A stretch of DNA of 64,000 nucleotides from Halodurantibacterium flavum. Its GTDB lineage: Bacteria > Pseudomonadota > Alphaproteobacteria > Rhodobacterales > Rhodobacteraceae. A program made the position numbers and the translations under genes. Shown here in pieces: positions 34,406 to 43,442 of the stretch (positions are counted from its first letter, which is position 1; each line of letters starts with the position of its first letter). The DNA lies in the NCBI RefSeq assembly GCF_042681825.1, contig NZ_JBHUGH010000038.1:1-64000 (forward strand). The letters run 5' to 3'. The notes beneath the pieces are model-generated. The model was not told where the DNA came from. It saw only the letters and a program-made list of their open reading frames with translations, and searched no databases.

Positions 34406-35290
34406 ATGAAGCAGGCCGACGATATCATCGCGACGCTCGATCCCCGGCGGCCGGTCCTGATCGCGGGGCCGACCGCCTCGGGAAAATCGGCGCTCGCGCT
34501 GCGGATCGCAGAAGCGCAGGGCCGTGCGGTCGTGAATGCCGATGCGCTGCAGGTCTATGGCTGCTGGCGCGTTCTCACCGCGCGCCCCTCGGCCGATGAA
34601 GAGGCGCGTGTGCCCCATCTTCTGTACGGTCATGTGGGGCGAGAGCCCTATTCGGCCGGCCAGTGGCTGCGAGAGGTGATGCCACTTCTGGCGCAGGCGC
34701 AGGCGCCGGTGATCGTCGGCGGCACGGGGCTCTACTTTGCGGCGCTCACGGACGGGCTGGTCGAGATGCCCGCGACGCCGCCGGAGCTGCGCGCCGAGGC
34801 CGACCGCATCCGCCATGAACAAGGGTTCGAGGCGCTGCTGAGAGATCTCGACCCGGCAACGCGCGACCGCATCGACATCCGCAACCCGGCCCGCGTTCAG
34901 CGCGCATGGGAAGTGCTGCGGGCCACGGGGCGCGGGCTCGCCCTCTGGCAGGACGAAACCGGGCCGCCGCCCCTGCCCCTGAACAAGACCCATGCATTGG
35001 TGCTGCGCCCCGACCGCGACTGGCTCGCGCAGCGCATCGACCGCCGTTTCGATCAGATGATGGCCGCCGGCGCGCTGGAGGAGGTGCGGTCGAACATGGC
35101 CTTCCGGGACCCCGGCGCAGCCTGGGCGCGGGCCATCGGTGCGCCGGAACTCATGGCGCATCTTGAAGGGCGGATGCCGCTGCCCGAGGCTGTCGAGGCC
35201 GCAAAGCTCGCCAGCCGCCAATATGCAAAGCGGCAGCGGACATGGTTCCGCAACCGGATGAAGCAGTGGACGGCCATCGCGCTCCCGTGA
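34406..35290 (+). CDS. miaA: tRNA dimethylallyltransferase MiaA
   Basis: A transferase of about 294 residues adding an isopentenyl group to A37 of tRNAs reading UNN codons. The P-loop is LIAGPTASGKSALAL near residue 18, then VNADALQVYGCWRVLTARPS near 41, GGTGLYF near 106 and RRFDQM near 219. The start at 34406 has AGAGGG upstream; an ATG at 34328 would add 26 residues of Arg/Gly-rich sequence and is less likely. It is divergent from pyrH. Confidence 0.92.
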   Translation: MKQADDIIATLDPRRPVLIAGPTASGKSALALRIAEAQGRAVVNADALQVYGCWRVLTARPSADEEARVPHLLYGHVGREPYSAGQWLREVMPLLAQAQAPVIVGGTGLYFAALTDGLVEMPATPPELRAEADRIRHEQGFEALLRDLDPATRDRIDIRNPARVQRAWEVLRATGRGLALWQDETGPPPLPLNKTHALVLRPDRDWLAQRIDRRFDQMMAAGALEEVRSNMAFRDPGAAWARAIGAPELMAHLEGRMPLPEAVEAAKLASRQYAKRQRTWFRNRMKQWTAIALP

Positions 35291-35344
35291 CAGGCACACG
35301 CGCCCCAAAAGCGGCCATGGACCCTGCAAGAGGCGCAAAAGGAA

Positions 35345-35383
35345 ATCAGCGGGTTGACCTTCCTGCTGATGTCGTTTTCTTTA
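35345..35383 (+). terminator. Probable terminator after miaA
   Basis: ATCAGCGGG at 35345-35353 pairs with CCTGCTGAT at 35362-35370 (one G-T wobble). Three bases later comes a T-rich run (TTTTCTTT). It lies 55 bases past the miaA stop. The rest of the gap to 35558 shows no other clear signal. Confidence 0.5.
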
Positions 35384-35557
35384 TGCGCGAATGTCGCAAC
35401 TGAAACACGGATTGCCGAAATTCCGCCTAGACGCGCCGCGCGAAACCGTGCGGAATGAAACTCCGGCCCATGTAGCGAACGACCCGCAGGACATGCGGGT
35501 CCAAGGGCAGCGCGGACCGGCAAGACCAGACCGAGAATGGTGAACAGGGAGCTGACG

Positions 35558-37195
35558 ATGACGCGCAAGACCCCCACGGACCGCCTTCACCCGGCAGTCC
35601 CGCTTTACGCAGAAGAATATCGCAAGGGCCTGCTGAGCCGGCGGGAATTCCTGACCCGGGCAAGCGCGCTCGGCGCTTCGGCGACCGTGGCCTATGGGCT
35701 GATCGGTCTTGCCGCCCCGCAGGCCGCGGCACAGACACCGACCGCAGGCGGCACGCTCCGCATCCAGATGGAGCTCAAGGCGCTCAAGGACCCGCGGCTG
35801 GCCGACTGGTCGCAGATCGCGAACTTCTATCGCGGCTGGCTCGAATACATGGTCGAGTATAACGCCGACGGCACCTTTACCCCCATCCTGCTGGAGGATT
35901 GGGAGGTGAACGACGACGCGACCGAATACGTCTTCCATGTCCGTCAGGGCGTGACCTGGAACAACGGCGATGCCTTTACCGCCGAGGACGTGGCGCACAA
36001 CATCGCCCGCTGGTGCGACGGGGAACTCGAAGGGAACTCGATGGCAGGTCGTATGGCGGCCCTCATCGACCCGGAAACGAACCAGTTGCGCGAAGGCGCG
36101 GTCGAGGTGATGGACGAACATACGCTTCGCCTGACCCTCTCGGAGCCCGATATCGCGGTGATCGCGAACCTTGCGGATTATCCCGCCGCCGTCGTGCACC
36201 CGTCCTATGACGGGGGTGACCTCCTTGCGAACCCCATCGGCACGGGCCCGTTCATCCCGGAAAGCTTTGAACCCGGGCTTCGTGCGGTCCTCGTCAAGAA
36301 CACCGAACATCAGTGGTGGGGTGAGGGTGCGTGGCTCGACCGGATCGAGTTCACCGATTACGGCACGGACGGCGCCGCATGGGTGGCCGCCGCCGAGGCC
36401 GACGAGATCGACATGAACTACCAGACCACCGGCGATTTCATCGACATCATGGACGCGATCGGCTGGGAACGGTCCGAGGCGATCACGGCGGCCACGCTCG
36501 CCGTCCGCTTCAACCAGGACGCCCCCGAATATGAGGACGTGCGCGTCCGCCGCGCCCTGCAGATGGCCGTCAACAACGAGATCGTGCTGGAACTTGGCTA
36601 TAACGACCTGGGTCAAATCGGCGAAAACCACCACGTCTGCCCGATCCACCCGGAATATGCCGAGCTTCCGCCGCTGACGGTCGACCCGGAAGGCGCGCGC
36701 GCATTGCTGGAAGAGGCCGGTCACGCGGATACGGAATTCGAGCTGATCTCGCTTGACGATGACTGGCAGGCAGCGACCTGCGATGCCGTGGCTGCCCAAC
36801 TGCGCGACGCGGGGATCAACGTGCGCCGCACCATCCTGCCGGGTGCGACCTTCTGGAACGACTGGACCAAATATCCCTTCTCGGCGACCGAATGGAACAT
36901 GCGGCCGCTGGGCGTGCAGACCCTCTCGCTCGCCTACCGGTCCGGGGTGGCCTGGAACGAGACCGCCTTCTCGAACGAGGAATTCGACCGCCTTCTGGCG
37001 CAGGCCATGTCGATTGCGGACGCGGACGAGCGGCGCGAGGTCATGCACCGGATTCAGGAAATCATGCAAGAGGAAGGCGTGCTGATCCAGCCCTACTGGC
37101 GCTCGCTTTACCGTCACACCAAACCGCATGTCAGGGGCGCGGAAATGCACCCCACCTTTGAAATGCACCATTACAAGTACTGGCTTGAAGCCTGA
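35558..37195 (+). CDS. Peptide-type ABC transporter substrate-binding protein
   Basis: A 545-residue SBP_bac_5 family periplasmic protein. A twin-arginine signal (LSRREFLTRASALGASA near residue 25, cut after AQAAAQ near 60) suggests Tat export of a folded protein. Family marks include FHVRQGVTWNNGDAFTAEDVAHNI near 125, NPIGTGPFIPESFEPG near 222 and the C-terminal YRHTKPHVRGAEMH. Ligands of the family are oligopeptides, dipeptides, glycosides or opines; the substrate here cannot be read from the sequence. The ATG at 35558 has AGGGAG six bases upstream. It is followed by two permeases and a fused ATPase. Confidence 0.92.
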   Translation: MTRKTPTDRLHPAVPLYAEEYRKGLLSRREFLTRASALGASATVAYGLIGLAAPQAAAQTPTAGGTLRIQMELKALKDPRLADWSQIANFYRGWLEYMVEYNADGTFTPILLEDWEVNDDATEYVFHVRQGVTWNNGDAFTAEDVAHNIARWCDGELEGNSMAGRMAALIDPETNQLREGAVEVMDEHTLRLTLSEPDIAVIANLADYPAAVVHPSYDGGDLLANPIGTGPFIPESFEPGLRAVLVKNTEHQWWGEGAWLDRIEFTDYGTDGAAWVAAAEADEIDMNYQTTGDFIDIMDAIGWERSEAITAATLAVRFNQDAPEYEDVRVRRALQMAVNNEIVLELGYNDLGQIGENHHVCPIHPEYAELPPLTVDPEGARALLEEAGHADTEFELISLDDDWQAATCDAVAAQLRDAGINVRRTILPGATFWNDWTKYPFSATEWNMRPLGVQTLSLAYRSGVAWNETAFSNEEFDRLLAQAMSIADADERREVMHRIQEIMQEEGVLIQPYWRSLYRHTKPHVRGAEMHPTFEMHHYKYWLEA

Positions 37196-37270
37196 CCTCG
37201 GCTTCCGTGACGGCGGCGGGCGGCCTTGCCGCCTGCCTCTCCTCCCGCCCGCGATGCCAGAGGTTCCCGG

Positions 37271-38344
37271 ATGCTGAAGTTCATTCTGCGCCGTCTGGCG
37301 ACGATGTTGCTGACGGCGCTCTGCCTGACGTTCATCGTCTTTTACCTGACGAACCTGCCGCCGAACCTCGAAAAGCTCGCGCGGACCGAAGCGTCCAGCC
37401 GGATGACCGATGCCGAGGTCGCAAGCTGGATCGAGCGGAACGGCTTCAACCGGCCCGTCCTGCTGCGCTATGGCGAATGGCTGGGGGTGGTGCCCGGCTG
37501 GGTCGCGGAGGACGGGCGCGGGCGCTGCATCGCGCGCGGTCAATCGCCTGAGGACGCTCCGGCCTTTTGCGGGGTCCTGCAGGGCCATTGGGGCTATTCC
37601 ACCACCCTGCGAAGCGATGTCGCGACCGTTCTGGGCTGGAGCCTGTCGGCCACAGGCTGGCTCATGTTCTGGGTGATGATCGTGATGGTGCCGTCGGCGC
37701 TGATCCTTGGCGTTCTGGCTGGAATGCGCGAGGGCAGCCGCACCGACCGCACCCTTTCGACCTTTGCCATCGCCAGCACCGCCACACCGGAATATGTGTC
37801 GGGCGTCGTGCTCATCACCCTTCTCGCGTCATCGACGGTGGGGCTTTCGCCGCTTTTGGCGGAATGGGGCCTGATCTCGGGGCGGACGCTGTTTCTTGGC
37901 ACCGCGACCAGCGCCGAGACCCGCATCACCTTCTGGAACTTTGCCCTGCCGGTGGCCACCATCGCGCTTTACGGAACGGGCTATATCGCCCGGATGACCC
38001 GCGCCAGCATGGCCGAGGTGATGACGCAGCAATATATCCGCACCGCGCGGCTCAAGGGCGTGAGCTTTGGCAATATCGTCCTGCGCCACGCGCTGCGAAA
38101 CGCGCTGATCGCACCCTTCACCGTCATCATGCTGCAGTTCCCGTGGCTTCTGAACGGGGTCGTGATTGTCGAGACGCTCTTCAACTACAAGGGGTTCGGC
38201 TGGACGCTGGTGCAGGCGGCGGGCAACAACGACATCGACCTTCTGCTCGCCTGCTCGGTCGTGGCGGTGGTGGTCGTGCTGACGACGCAACTGATTTCGG
38301 ACGTGGGGTATGTGCTGCTCAACCCCCGTATCCGGCTGGCCTAG
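37271..38344 (+). CDS. Peptide-type ABC transporter permease, DppB class
   Basis: A 357-residue inner-membrane permease. The first helix (residues 8-26) is followed by a long periplasmic segment (about 27-120). A second membrane block then carries the EAA loop, TRASMAEVMTQQYIRTARLKG near 240, which contacts the ATPase. The final NPRIRLA is typical. The start at 37271 (MLKFILRRL) is the family-like opening; a 45-base longer frame is possible. Confidence 0.93.
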   Translation: MLKFILRRLATMLLTALCLTFIVFYLTNLPPNLEKLARTEASSRMTDAEVASWIERNGFNRPVLLRYGEWLGVVPGWVAEDGRGRCIARGQSPEDAPAFCGVLQGHWGYSTTLRSDVATVLGWSLSATGWLMFWVMIVMVPSALILGVLAGMREGSRTDRTLSTFAIASTATPEYVSGVVLITLLASSTVGLSPLLAEWGLISGRTLFLGTATSAETRITFWNFALPVATIALYGTGYIARMTRASMAEVMTQQYIRTARLKGVSFGNIVLRHALRNALIAPFTVIMLQFPWLLNGVVIVETLFNYKGFGWTLVQAAGNNDIDLLLACSVVAVVVVLTTQLISDVGYVLLNPRIRLA

Positions 38345-38353
38345 GAGGGCGGG

Positions 38354-39514
38354 ATGGAAACCCTCGGCTGGGGCGAGATTTTTCTGCGGGTGGCGATGCA
38401 GTTCCTTCCGGTCTGGATCGCGCTTGTTCTGACCTTCGGCGTGTCGATCACCTTCAAGCGGCGGCTGGGTCTTTACGGCCGGCTGTTCGACAGCCCTGTC
38501 GGCATGATCGGGCTCGGCCTCGTGCTCTTCTGGGCCTTCACGGCGATCTTCGCGGACATGATCATCACCCATAACCCGCTGTCGCAGCTCAGCGGGATGC
38601 GCAATGCGGTGCCGGGCAGTCCGCTCGGCAATGCCGGGAACCAGTATCCCTATTACCTTTTCGGGGGCGACAGTCTGGCACGGGACGTCTTTTCGCGCAT
38701 GGTGATGGGCGCACGGCGGGTTCTGGCCATCGCACCGCCCGCGACCGCATTCGCCTTCATGATGGGGATCATGCTGGGTCTGCCCGCCGGCTATTTTGGC
38801 GGTCGCCTCGACACCTTCCTGTCGTTTCTTGCAAACCTCGTGCTGGCCTTCCCGGTCATCCTGCTGTTCTACCTGCTTGTGACGCCCGAAATCCGGCAGA
38901 CCGGCATCCCCACCGTGCTGGCCGCCGTGCTCTTCCTCTTCCCGATCCTGTTCCTCACGGTCCTCTGGAACAGCCGCTATTTCACCTCGCCGCTGCGGCG
39001 CAATATCTATGTCGGGCTGACGCTGGCGATCGGCCTCTGGGCCTATTCCGGGCTTGCCTTCAATGCCGATCCGCTGGGCGTCTGGCGGATGGACGCGAAC
39101 CTTCTGAACGTCTTCGTCGCCGTGGTGTTCGTGAACGCGCCGACCGTGTTCCGCATCGTGCGGGGGTTGGTGATGGACATCCGCGCGCGCGACTATGTGG
39201 CCGCGGCACAGACCCGGGGCGAGGGCCCGTGGTACATCATGCTGTGGGAGATCCTGCCAAACGCGCGGGGCCCGCTGATCGTCGATTTCTGCCTGCGGAT
39301 CGGCTATACGACGATCCTGCTGGGGACGCTCGGCTTCTTCGGTCTTGGCGTCAGCCCCGAAAGTCCCGACTGGGGGTCCACCATCAATGACGGGCGCAGG
39401 CTTTTGTCGGTCTATCCGCATCCCGCACTGGTGCCGGCCCTGTCCCTGATGAGCCTCGTTCTCGGCCTCAACCTTCTCGCGGACGGTCTGCGCGAGGAAA
39501 GCCTGAAGGACTGA
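38354..39514 (+). CDS. Peptide-type ABC transporter permease, DppC class
   Basis: A 386-residue permease. After one N-terminal helix (about 13-31) it carries FDSPVGMIGLGLVLFWAF near 50, typical of OppC/DppC. The GTSLARDVFSR-like GGDSLARDVFSRMVMGARR near 104 and the EAA loop ARDYVAAAQTRGEGPWYIMLWEILPN near 278 follow. AGGAGG lies just ahead of the ATG. It is longer than E. coli DppC (about 300), with extra hydrophobic segments around residues 190-240. Confidence 0.92.
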   Translation: METLGWGEIFLRVAMQFLPVWIALVLTFGVSITFKRRLGLYGRLFDSPVGMIGLGLVLFWAFTAIFADMIITHNPLSQLSGMRNAVPGSPLGNAGNQYPYYLFGGDSLARDVFSRMVMGARRVLAIAPPATAFAFMMGIMLGLPAGYFGGRLDTFLSFLANLVLAFPVILLFYLLVTPEIRQTGIPTVLAAVLFLFPILFLTVLWNSRYFTSPLRRNIYVGLTLAIGLWAYSGLAFNADPLGVWRMDANLLNVFVAVVFVNAPTVFRIVRGLVMDIRARDYVAAAQTRGEGPWYIMLWEILPNARGPLIVDFCLRIGYTTILLGTLGFFGLGVSPESPDWGSTINDGRRLLSVYPHPALVPALSLMSLVLGLNLLADGLREESLKD

Positions 39515-39516
39515 CC

Positions 39517-41550
39517 ATGGAGCCGATCCTCGAAATCAAGAACCTCTCGATCAGCTTCTTCACCCGGCGGCACGAAATTCCGGCGGTGATGGATTTTTCC
39601 TGCACCGTGATGCCGGGCGAGGCGATGGGCCTTGTCGGCGAAAGCGGCTGCGGCAAGTCGACCGTAGCCTTGGGGGTCATGCGCGACCTCGGGGCGAACG
39701 GGCGGATCACGGGCGGGACGATCCGCTTCAAGGGCCGCGATCTGACCACCATGTCCGACCGCGATCTGCGCGCGATCCGGGGCTCGGAAATCGCGATGAT
39801 CTATCAGGAACCGATGGCAAGCCTGAACCCGGCGATGACCGTCGGCGCGCAGCTGGCCGAGGTTCCGATGATCCATCGCGGCACCTCGCGGCGCGAGGCG
39901 ATGGCACAGGCCCGGCGGATGGTCGAGGATGTGCGCCTGCCCGACCCCGACCGCATCCTTGCCGCCTATCCGCATCAGCTTTCGGGCGGGCAGCAGCAGC
40001 GGATCGTGATCGCGATGGCGCTGATGTCGCAGCCGGCGCTGCTGATCCTGGATGAGCCGACGACCGCGCTCGATGTGACGGTCGAGGCGGGGATCGTCGA
40101 TCTGGTGCGCGACCTTGGCCGGAAATACGGCACCTCGATGCTCTTCATCAGTCACAACCTCGGGCTTGTGCTTGATGTCTGCGACCGGCTTTGCGTGATG
40201 TATTCCGGCGAGGCCGTGGAAACCGGTGACGTGGCAACCGTATTCGACGAAATGCGGCACCCCTATACGCAGGCCCTGTTCCGCGCGATCCCCCTGCCGG
40301 GGGCAGACCGGACGTCGCGGCCGCTGGTGGCGATCCCGGGGAACTTTCCCCTGCCCCATCAACGCCCGCCGGGGTGCAATTTCGGACCGCGCTGCGACTA
40401 TTTCATGGCCGGACGCTGTGACGCGCAGCCGATCCCGATGCTGCCCGCCGGGGCGCGCCACGAAAGCCGCTGCATCCGTCTGGACGAAATCGACTGGGAA
40501 AATCCGCCCAGCCCGCCACGCCAGAACGGGCGGGCGCCCATCGGCGATGTGGTGCTGAAGGCCGATGATCTGCGCAAATATTACGAGGTTTCGGGCAACC
40601 GCGTCGTCAAGGCGAACGAGACCCTGACCTTCGAGGCCCGCGCGGGTGAGACGCTGGCCATCGTCGGCGAATCCGGCTGTGGCAAGTCAACGCTCGCCAA
40701 GGTGCTGATGGGGCTGGAAACGGCGACGGGTGGGCAGTTGCATCTTGGCAACCGGGCGGTGCAGGACGTGCCGATCGAAAAGCGCGGGGCCAAGGCCATC
40801 GCCGACCTTCAGATGGTGTTCCAGAACCCGTTCGACACGCTCAACCCCTCGATGACCGTGGGCCGCCAGATCATCCGCGCGCTGGAGGTATTCGGAGAGG
40901 GTGAGAGCGAGGCCGACCGCGAAAGGCGGATGCTCGAACTGCTGGACCTTGTAAAGCTGCCGCGCGAATTTGCCGCCCGCAAACCGCGCCAGTTGTCGGG
41001 CGGCCAGAAGCAGCGCGTGGGCATCGCCCGTGCCTTTGCCGGGGGCGCGCGGATCGTCGTCGCGGATGAACCCGTTTCTGCCCTGGATGTGAGCGTGCAG
41101 GCGGCCGTGACCGACTTGCTCAACGATATCCAGCGCAGGAACGGCACCACCCTGCTGTTCATCAGCCATGACCTGTCGATCGTGCGCTACCTGTCCGACC
41201 GCGTGATGGTGATGTACCTTGGCCATGTGGTCGAGATGGGGACGACCGATCAAGTCTTTGCCCCACCCTATCACCCCTATACCGAGGCGCTTTTGTCCGC
41301 CGTGCCTATCGCCGATACGCGGGTCCAGAAACAGCGCATCGTGCTGGAGGGCGACATACCCTCGGCGATGAACCCGCCCCCCGGCTGCCCGTTCCAGACC
41401 CGCTGCCATCGCAAGCACCTCGTGCCCGGCAACAAATGCGAGACCGAGGTTCCGCCCATGCGCCTGCGCGACGGACACCAGATGAAATGTCATCTTTCCG
41501 ATGAGGTGCTTGACCAGATGGAGCCGGTGATCCGCCTTGCGGCAGAGTGA
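39517..41550 (+). CDS. Fused dual-ATPase of a peptide-type ABC importer (DppD-DppF)
   Basis: A 677-residue protein with two complete nucleotide-binding domains. The first has Walker A GESGCGKST near residue 42, the signature LSGGQQQR near 154 and Walker B LLILDEP near 175. The second has GESGCGKST near 385, LSGGQKQR near 493 and VVADEP near 514. Each is followed by an oligopeptide-ABC C-terminal stretch with cysteines (PPGCNFGPRCDYFMAGRC near 285; PPGCPFQTRCHRKH near 624) that may bind a metal or Fe-S centre, as in DppD. The fusion replaces two separate genes and begins two bases after the permease. Confidence 0.94.
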   Translation: MEPILEIKNLSISFFTRRHEIPAVMDFSCTVMPGEAMGLVGESGCGKSTVALGVMRDLGANGRITGGTIRFKGRDLTTMSDRDLRAIRGSEIAMIYQEPMASLNPAMTVGAQLAEVPMIHRGTSRREAMAQARRMVEDVRLPDPDRILAAYPHQLSGGQQQRIVIAMALMSQPALLILDEPTTALDVTVEAGIVDLVRDLGRKYGTSMLFISHNLGLVLDVCDRLCVMYSGEAVETGDVATVFDEMRHPYTQALFRAIPLPGADRTSRPLVAIPGNFPLPHQRPPGCNFGPRCDYFMAGRCDAQPIPMLPAGARHESRCIRLDEIDWENPPSPPRQNGRAPIGDVVLKADDLRKYYEVSGNRVVKANETLTFEARAGETLAIVGESGCGKSTLAKVLMGLETATGGQLHLGNRAVQDVPIEKRGAKAIADLQMVFQNPFDTLNPSMTVGRQIIRALEVFGEGESEADRERRMLELLDLVKLPREFAARKPRQLSGGQKQRVGIARAFAGGARIVVADEPVSALDVSVQAAVTDLLNDIQRRNGTTLLFISHDLSIVRYLSDRVMVMYLGHVVEMGTTDQVFAPPYHPYTEALLSAVPIADTRVQKQRIVLEGDIPSAMNPPPGCPFQTRCHRKHLVPGNKCETEVPPMRLRDGHQMKCHLSDEVLDQMEPVIRLAAE

Positions 41551-41563
41551 TCACGCAGCTTGA

Positions 41564-42742
41564 TCAGGCGGTCACATCGTGGCCATAGATCCAGTCGAAC
41601 CGCCGGAGCGGCGCATCCGGCAGCAGCCATCCGCCCACCTTCAGCCCCATATGCGCAAGCGTCCGCGCCGGCCCGCGCAGGTGATAGGCACGCGCGTTCC
41701 GGTTCGCGGCCTCGACAATCGCGCGCACCCGAGGCTGGCGCGCGGCCTGATAGGCCGCAAGCGCCGCCCCCAGCGTGTCATGTCCGGCGATGGATGCGGC
41801 GAGCACCCAGGCATCCTCCAGCGCCATATTGGCGCCCTGCGCCATGAACGGCAGTGTCGGATGGGCCGCATCCCCCAGGATCACCGCGCCCTGCCCGGCC
41901 TCGTTCAACTGAAACCAGCGTTCCGCCATCGGATGACGGAAGAGACCCCAGAGATGCACCTTGTCCAGCCCCTCGAGCCACCCTTGGACCCGGTCGCCAA
42001 AACCCGCGAAGGCGGTGCGCAGGTTCTGCGGATCGTCCTCATGCTGCCAGCCTTCTTCGGCCCAGCGGCGACGTTCCTCGACGGCGACGATGTTGCGCAG
42101 CGCCCCATCCCGAAGCGGATAGCTGACCAGATGGCGGCCCGGCCCCATGAAAACCTCGGCCTCGGCAGGGCCGGGCTGGCCGGGGATCACCGCACGCCAG
42201 GCGACCTGATGGGTAAAGAACGGCGCTATGGTCCCGTTCAGCTTTTGCCGCACGACGGATCGCAATCCGTCCGCCCCGATTACCAGCGGCGTTTCACATT
42301 CCGAGCCCAGGGCGTTCTTCAGGCGTGGCGGGTGCGGGCCCAGCGTCACCTCGGTCACATGCTGCAGCAGGTGGATGCGCACCCCGGCGTCACGCGCCGC
42401 ATCGGCAAGTGTGGCGATCAGATCCGCGCGATGGACGAAGTAATATCCCTGTTCCGGCCGCAGCCCGGCGAGGTCAAGCCGCAACACCTGCTTGCCCGAG
42501 GCCCCGTCGCGCAGCACCACCGCAGTACCGCGCGTGCCTGCGTCGGCCAGCGCCGGGCCGAGCCCCAGCGCCCTCAGCACCGCCACACCGTTCGGGCTGA
42601 TCTGGAGCCCGGCGCCCACCTCGCGGATCGCGTCCGCCTGTTCAAGGACGGTGACGCTTGCCCCCCGAAGCGCGAGCGCGAGGGCTGCCGAAAGCCCCGC
42701 TATGCCAGCGCCAAGGACCGTGACCTTTTGCCCGATGAGCAT
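41564..42742 (-). CDS. FAD-dependent monooxygenase, salicylate-hydroxylase-like
   Basis: A 392-residue flavoprotein hydroxylase (PHBH class A). The FAD-binding VTVLGAGIAGLSAALAL is at the N-terminus, LEQADAIREVGAGLQISPN follows near residue 33, the GADG-type motif VIGADGLRSVVR is near 155 and GDAAHPTLPFMAQGANMALED near 284. The substrate is unknown; salicylate 1-monooxygenase and 6-hydroxynicotinate or urate hydroxylases share this pattern. The start at 42742 has CAGGGG upstream. It is separated from dksA by a strong terminator, so it is its own unit, convergent with the ABC importer. Confidence 0.85.
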   Translation of the reverse strand: MLIGQKVTVLGAGIAGLSAALALALRGASVTVLEQADAIREVGAGLQISPNGVAVLRALGLGPALADAGTRGTAVVLRDGASGKQVLRLDLAGLRPEQGYYFVHRADLIATLADAARDAGVRIHLLQHVTEVTLGPHPPRLKNALGSECETPLVIGADGLRSVVRQKLNGTIAPFFTHQVAWRAVIPGQPGPAEAEVFMGPGRHLVSYPLRDGALRNIVAVEERRRWAEEGWQHEDDPQNLRTAFAGFGDRVQGWLEGLDKVHLWGLFRHPMAERWFQLNEAGQGAVILGDAAHPTLPFMAQGANMALEDAWVLAASIAGHDTLGAALAAYQAARQPRVRAIVEAANRNARAYHLRGPARTLAHMGLKVGGWLLPDAPLRRFDWIYGHDVTA

Positions 42743-42770
42743 CTGCGCCCCTGAAACGTATCCCGAAGAT

Positions 42771-42799
42771 GAAAACACCGGGGCGCTGCCACCCCGGTG
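42771..42799 (-). terminator. Rho-independent terminator of dksA
   Basis: On the minus strand CACCGGGG and CCCCGGTG form a perfect 8-base stem with an 8-base loop, followed by TTTTC. It begins 28 bases past the dksA stop. Confidence 0.88.
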
Positions 42800-42826
42800 C
42801 CTGAATTCCGTCAGTCCCCTGCAGGA

Positions 42827-43312
42827 TCAGTCGTCACGATGCACCTTTTCGCGACGCTCATGCCGCTCCTGCGCCTCCAGCGTCATGGTGGCGATGGGGC
42901 GCGCATCGAGGCGGCGCAGCGAAATCGGCTCGCCCGTCACCTCGCAATAGCCGTATTCCCCGTTCTCGATCCGCCGCAGCGCAGCGTCGATCTTGGAGAC
43001 GAGCTTGCGCTGGCGATCCCGCGTACGCAGTTCCAGGGCGCGGTCGGTTTCCTCGCTCGCACGATCGGCGATGTCGGGAACGTTCCGGGCGCTGTCCTGC
43101 AACCCTTCCAGCGTTTCGCGGCTGTTGTCGAGAAGCTCGGATTTCCATGCCAGAAGCTTGCGGCGGAAATATTCGAGCTGCCGCTCGTTCATGAAAGGCT
43201 CGTCCTCGGCGGGGCGATAATCCTCGGGGAGAAAGACCTCTGCCTTCATCTCGGTTTCCTTATGCAGACCGGATGCAGACAGCACGGCGTCAGGTTTTTC
43301 AGTCATTTGCAT
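42827..43312 (-). CDS. dksA: RNA polymerase-binding factor DksA, degenerate zinc finger
   Basis: A 161-residue DksA that enters the polymerase secondary channel and, with ppGpp, mediates the stringent response. The coiled-coil tip DIADRA (DxxDxA) lies near residue 79. The zinc finger region reads GYCEVTGEPISLRRLDARPIATMT: only one of the four cysteines is kept, so no classical zinc site is possible. Similar cysteine loss occurs in other alphaproteobacterial DksA proteins. AAGGG precedes the ATG at 43312; an ATG at 43306 is an alternative. Confidence 0.95.
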   Translation of the reverse strand: MQMTEKPDAVLSASGLHKETEMKAEVFLPEDYRPAEDEPFMNERQLEYFRRKLLAWKSELLDNSRETLEGLQDSARNVPDIADRASEETDRALELRTRDRQRKLVSKIDAALRRIENGEYGYCEVTGEPISLRRLDARPIATMTLEAQERHERREKVHRDD

Positions 43313-43442
43313 CCGGCACCCTTCCCGGCCCCGCGTTTAGCGCAAGCCCGTGGCAATGTCACTAGGCGATAGAGCCGGTTGCGGGAAAATGAGCGGGCGT
43401 CTATCGTCGTGACATAGAAAAACGCAGAAGATCGGGCAGAGA

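Noticed and set aside
35381..37588. 735-residue frame antisense to the substrate-binding protein gene
   Set aside because: It shows no domain and mirrors a well-supported SBP gene; it is a compositional shadow.
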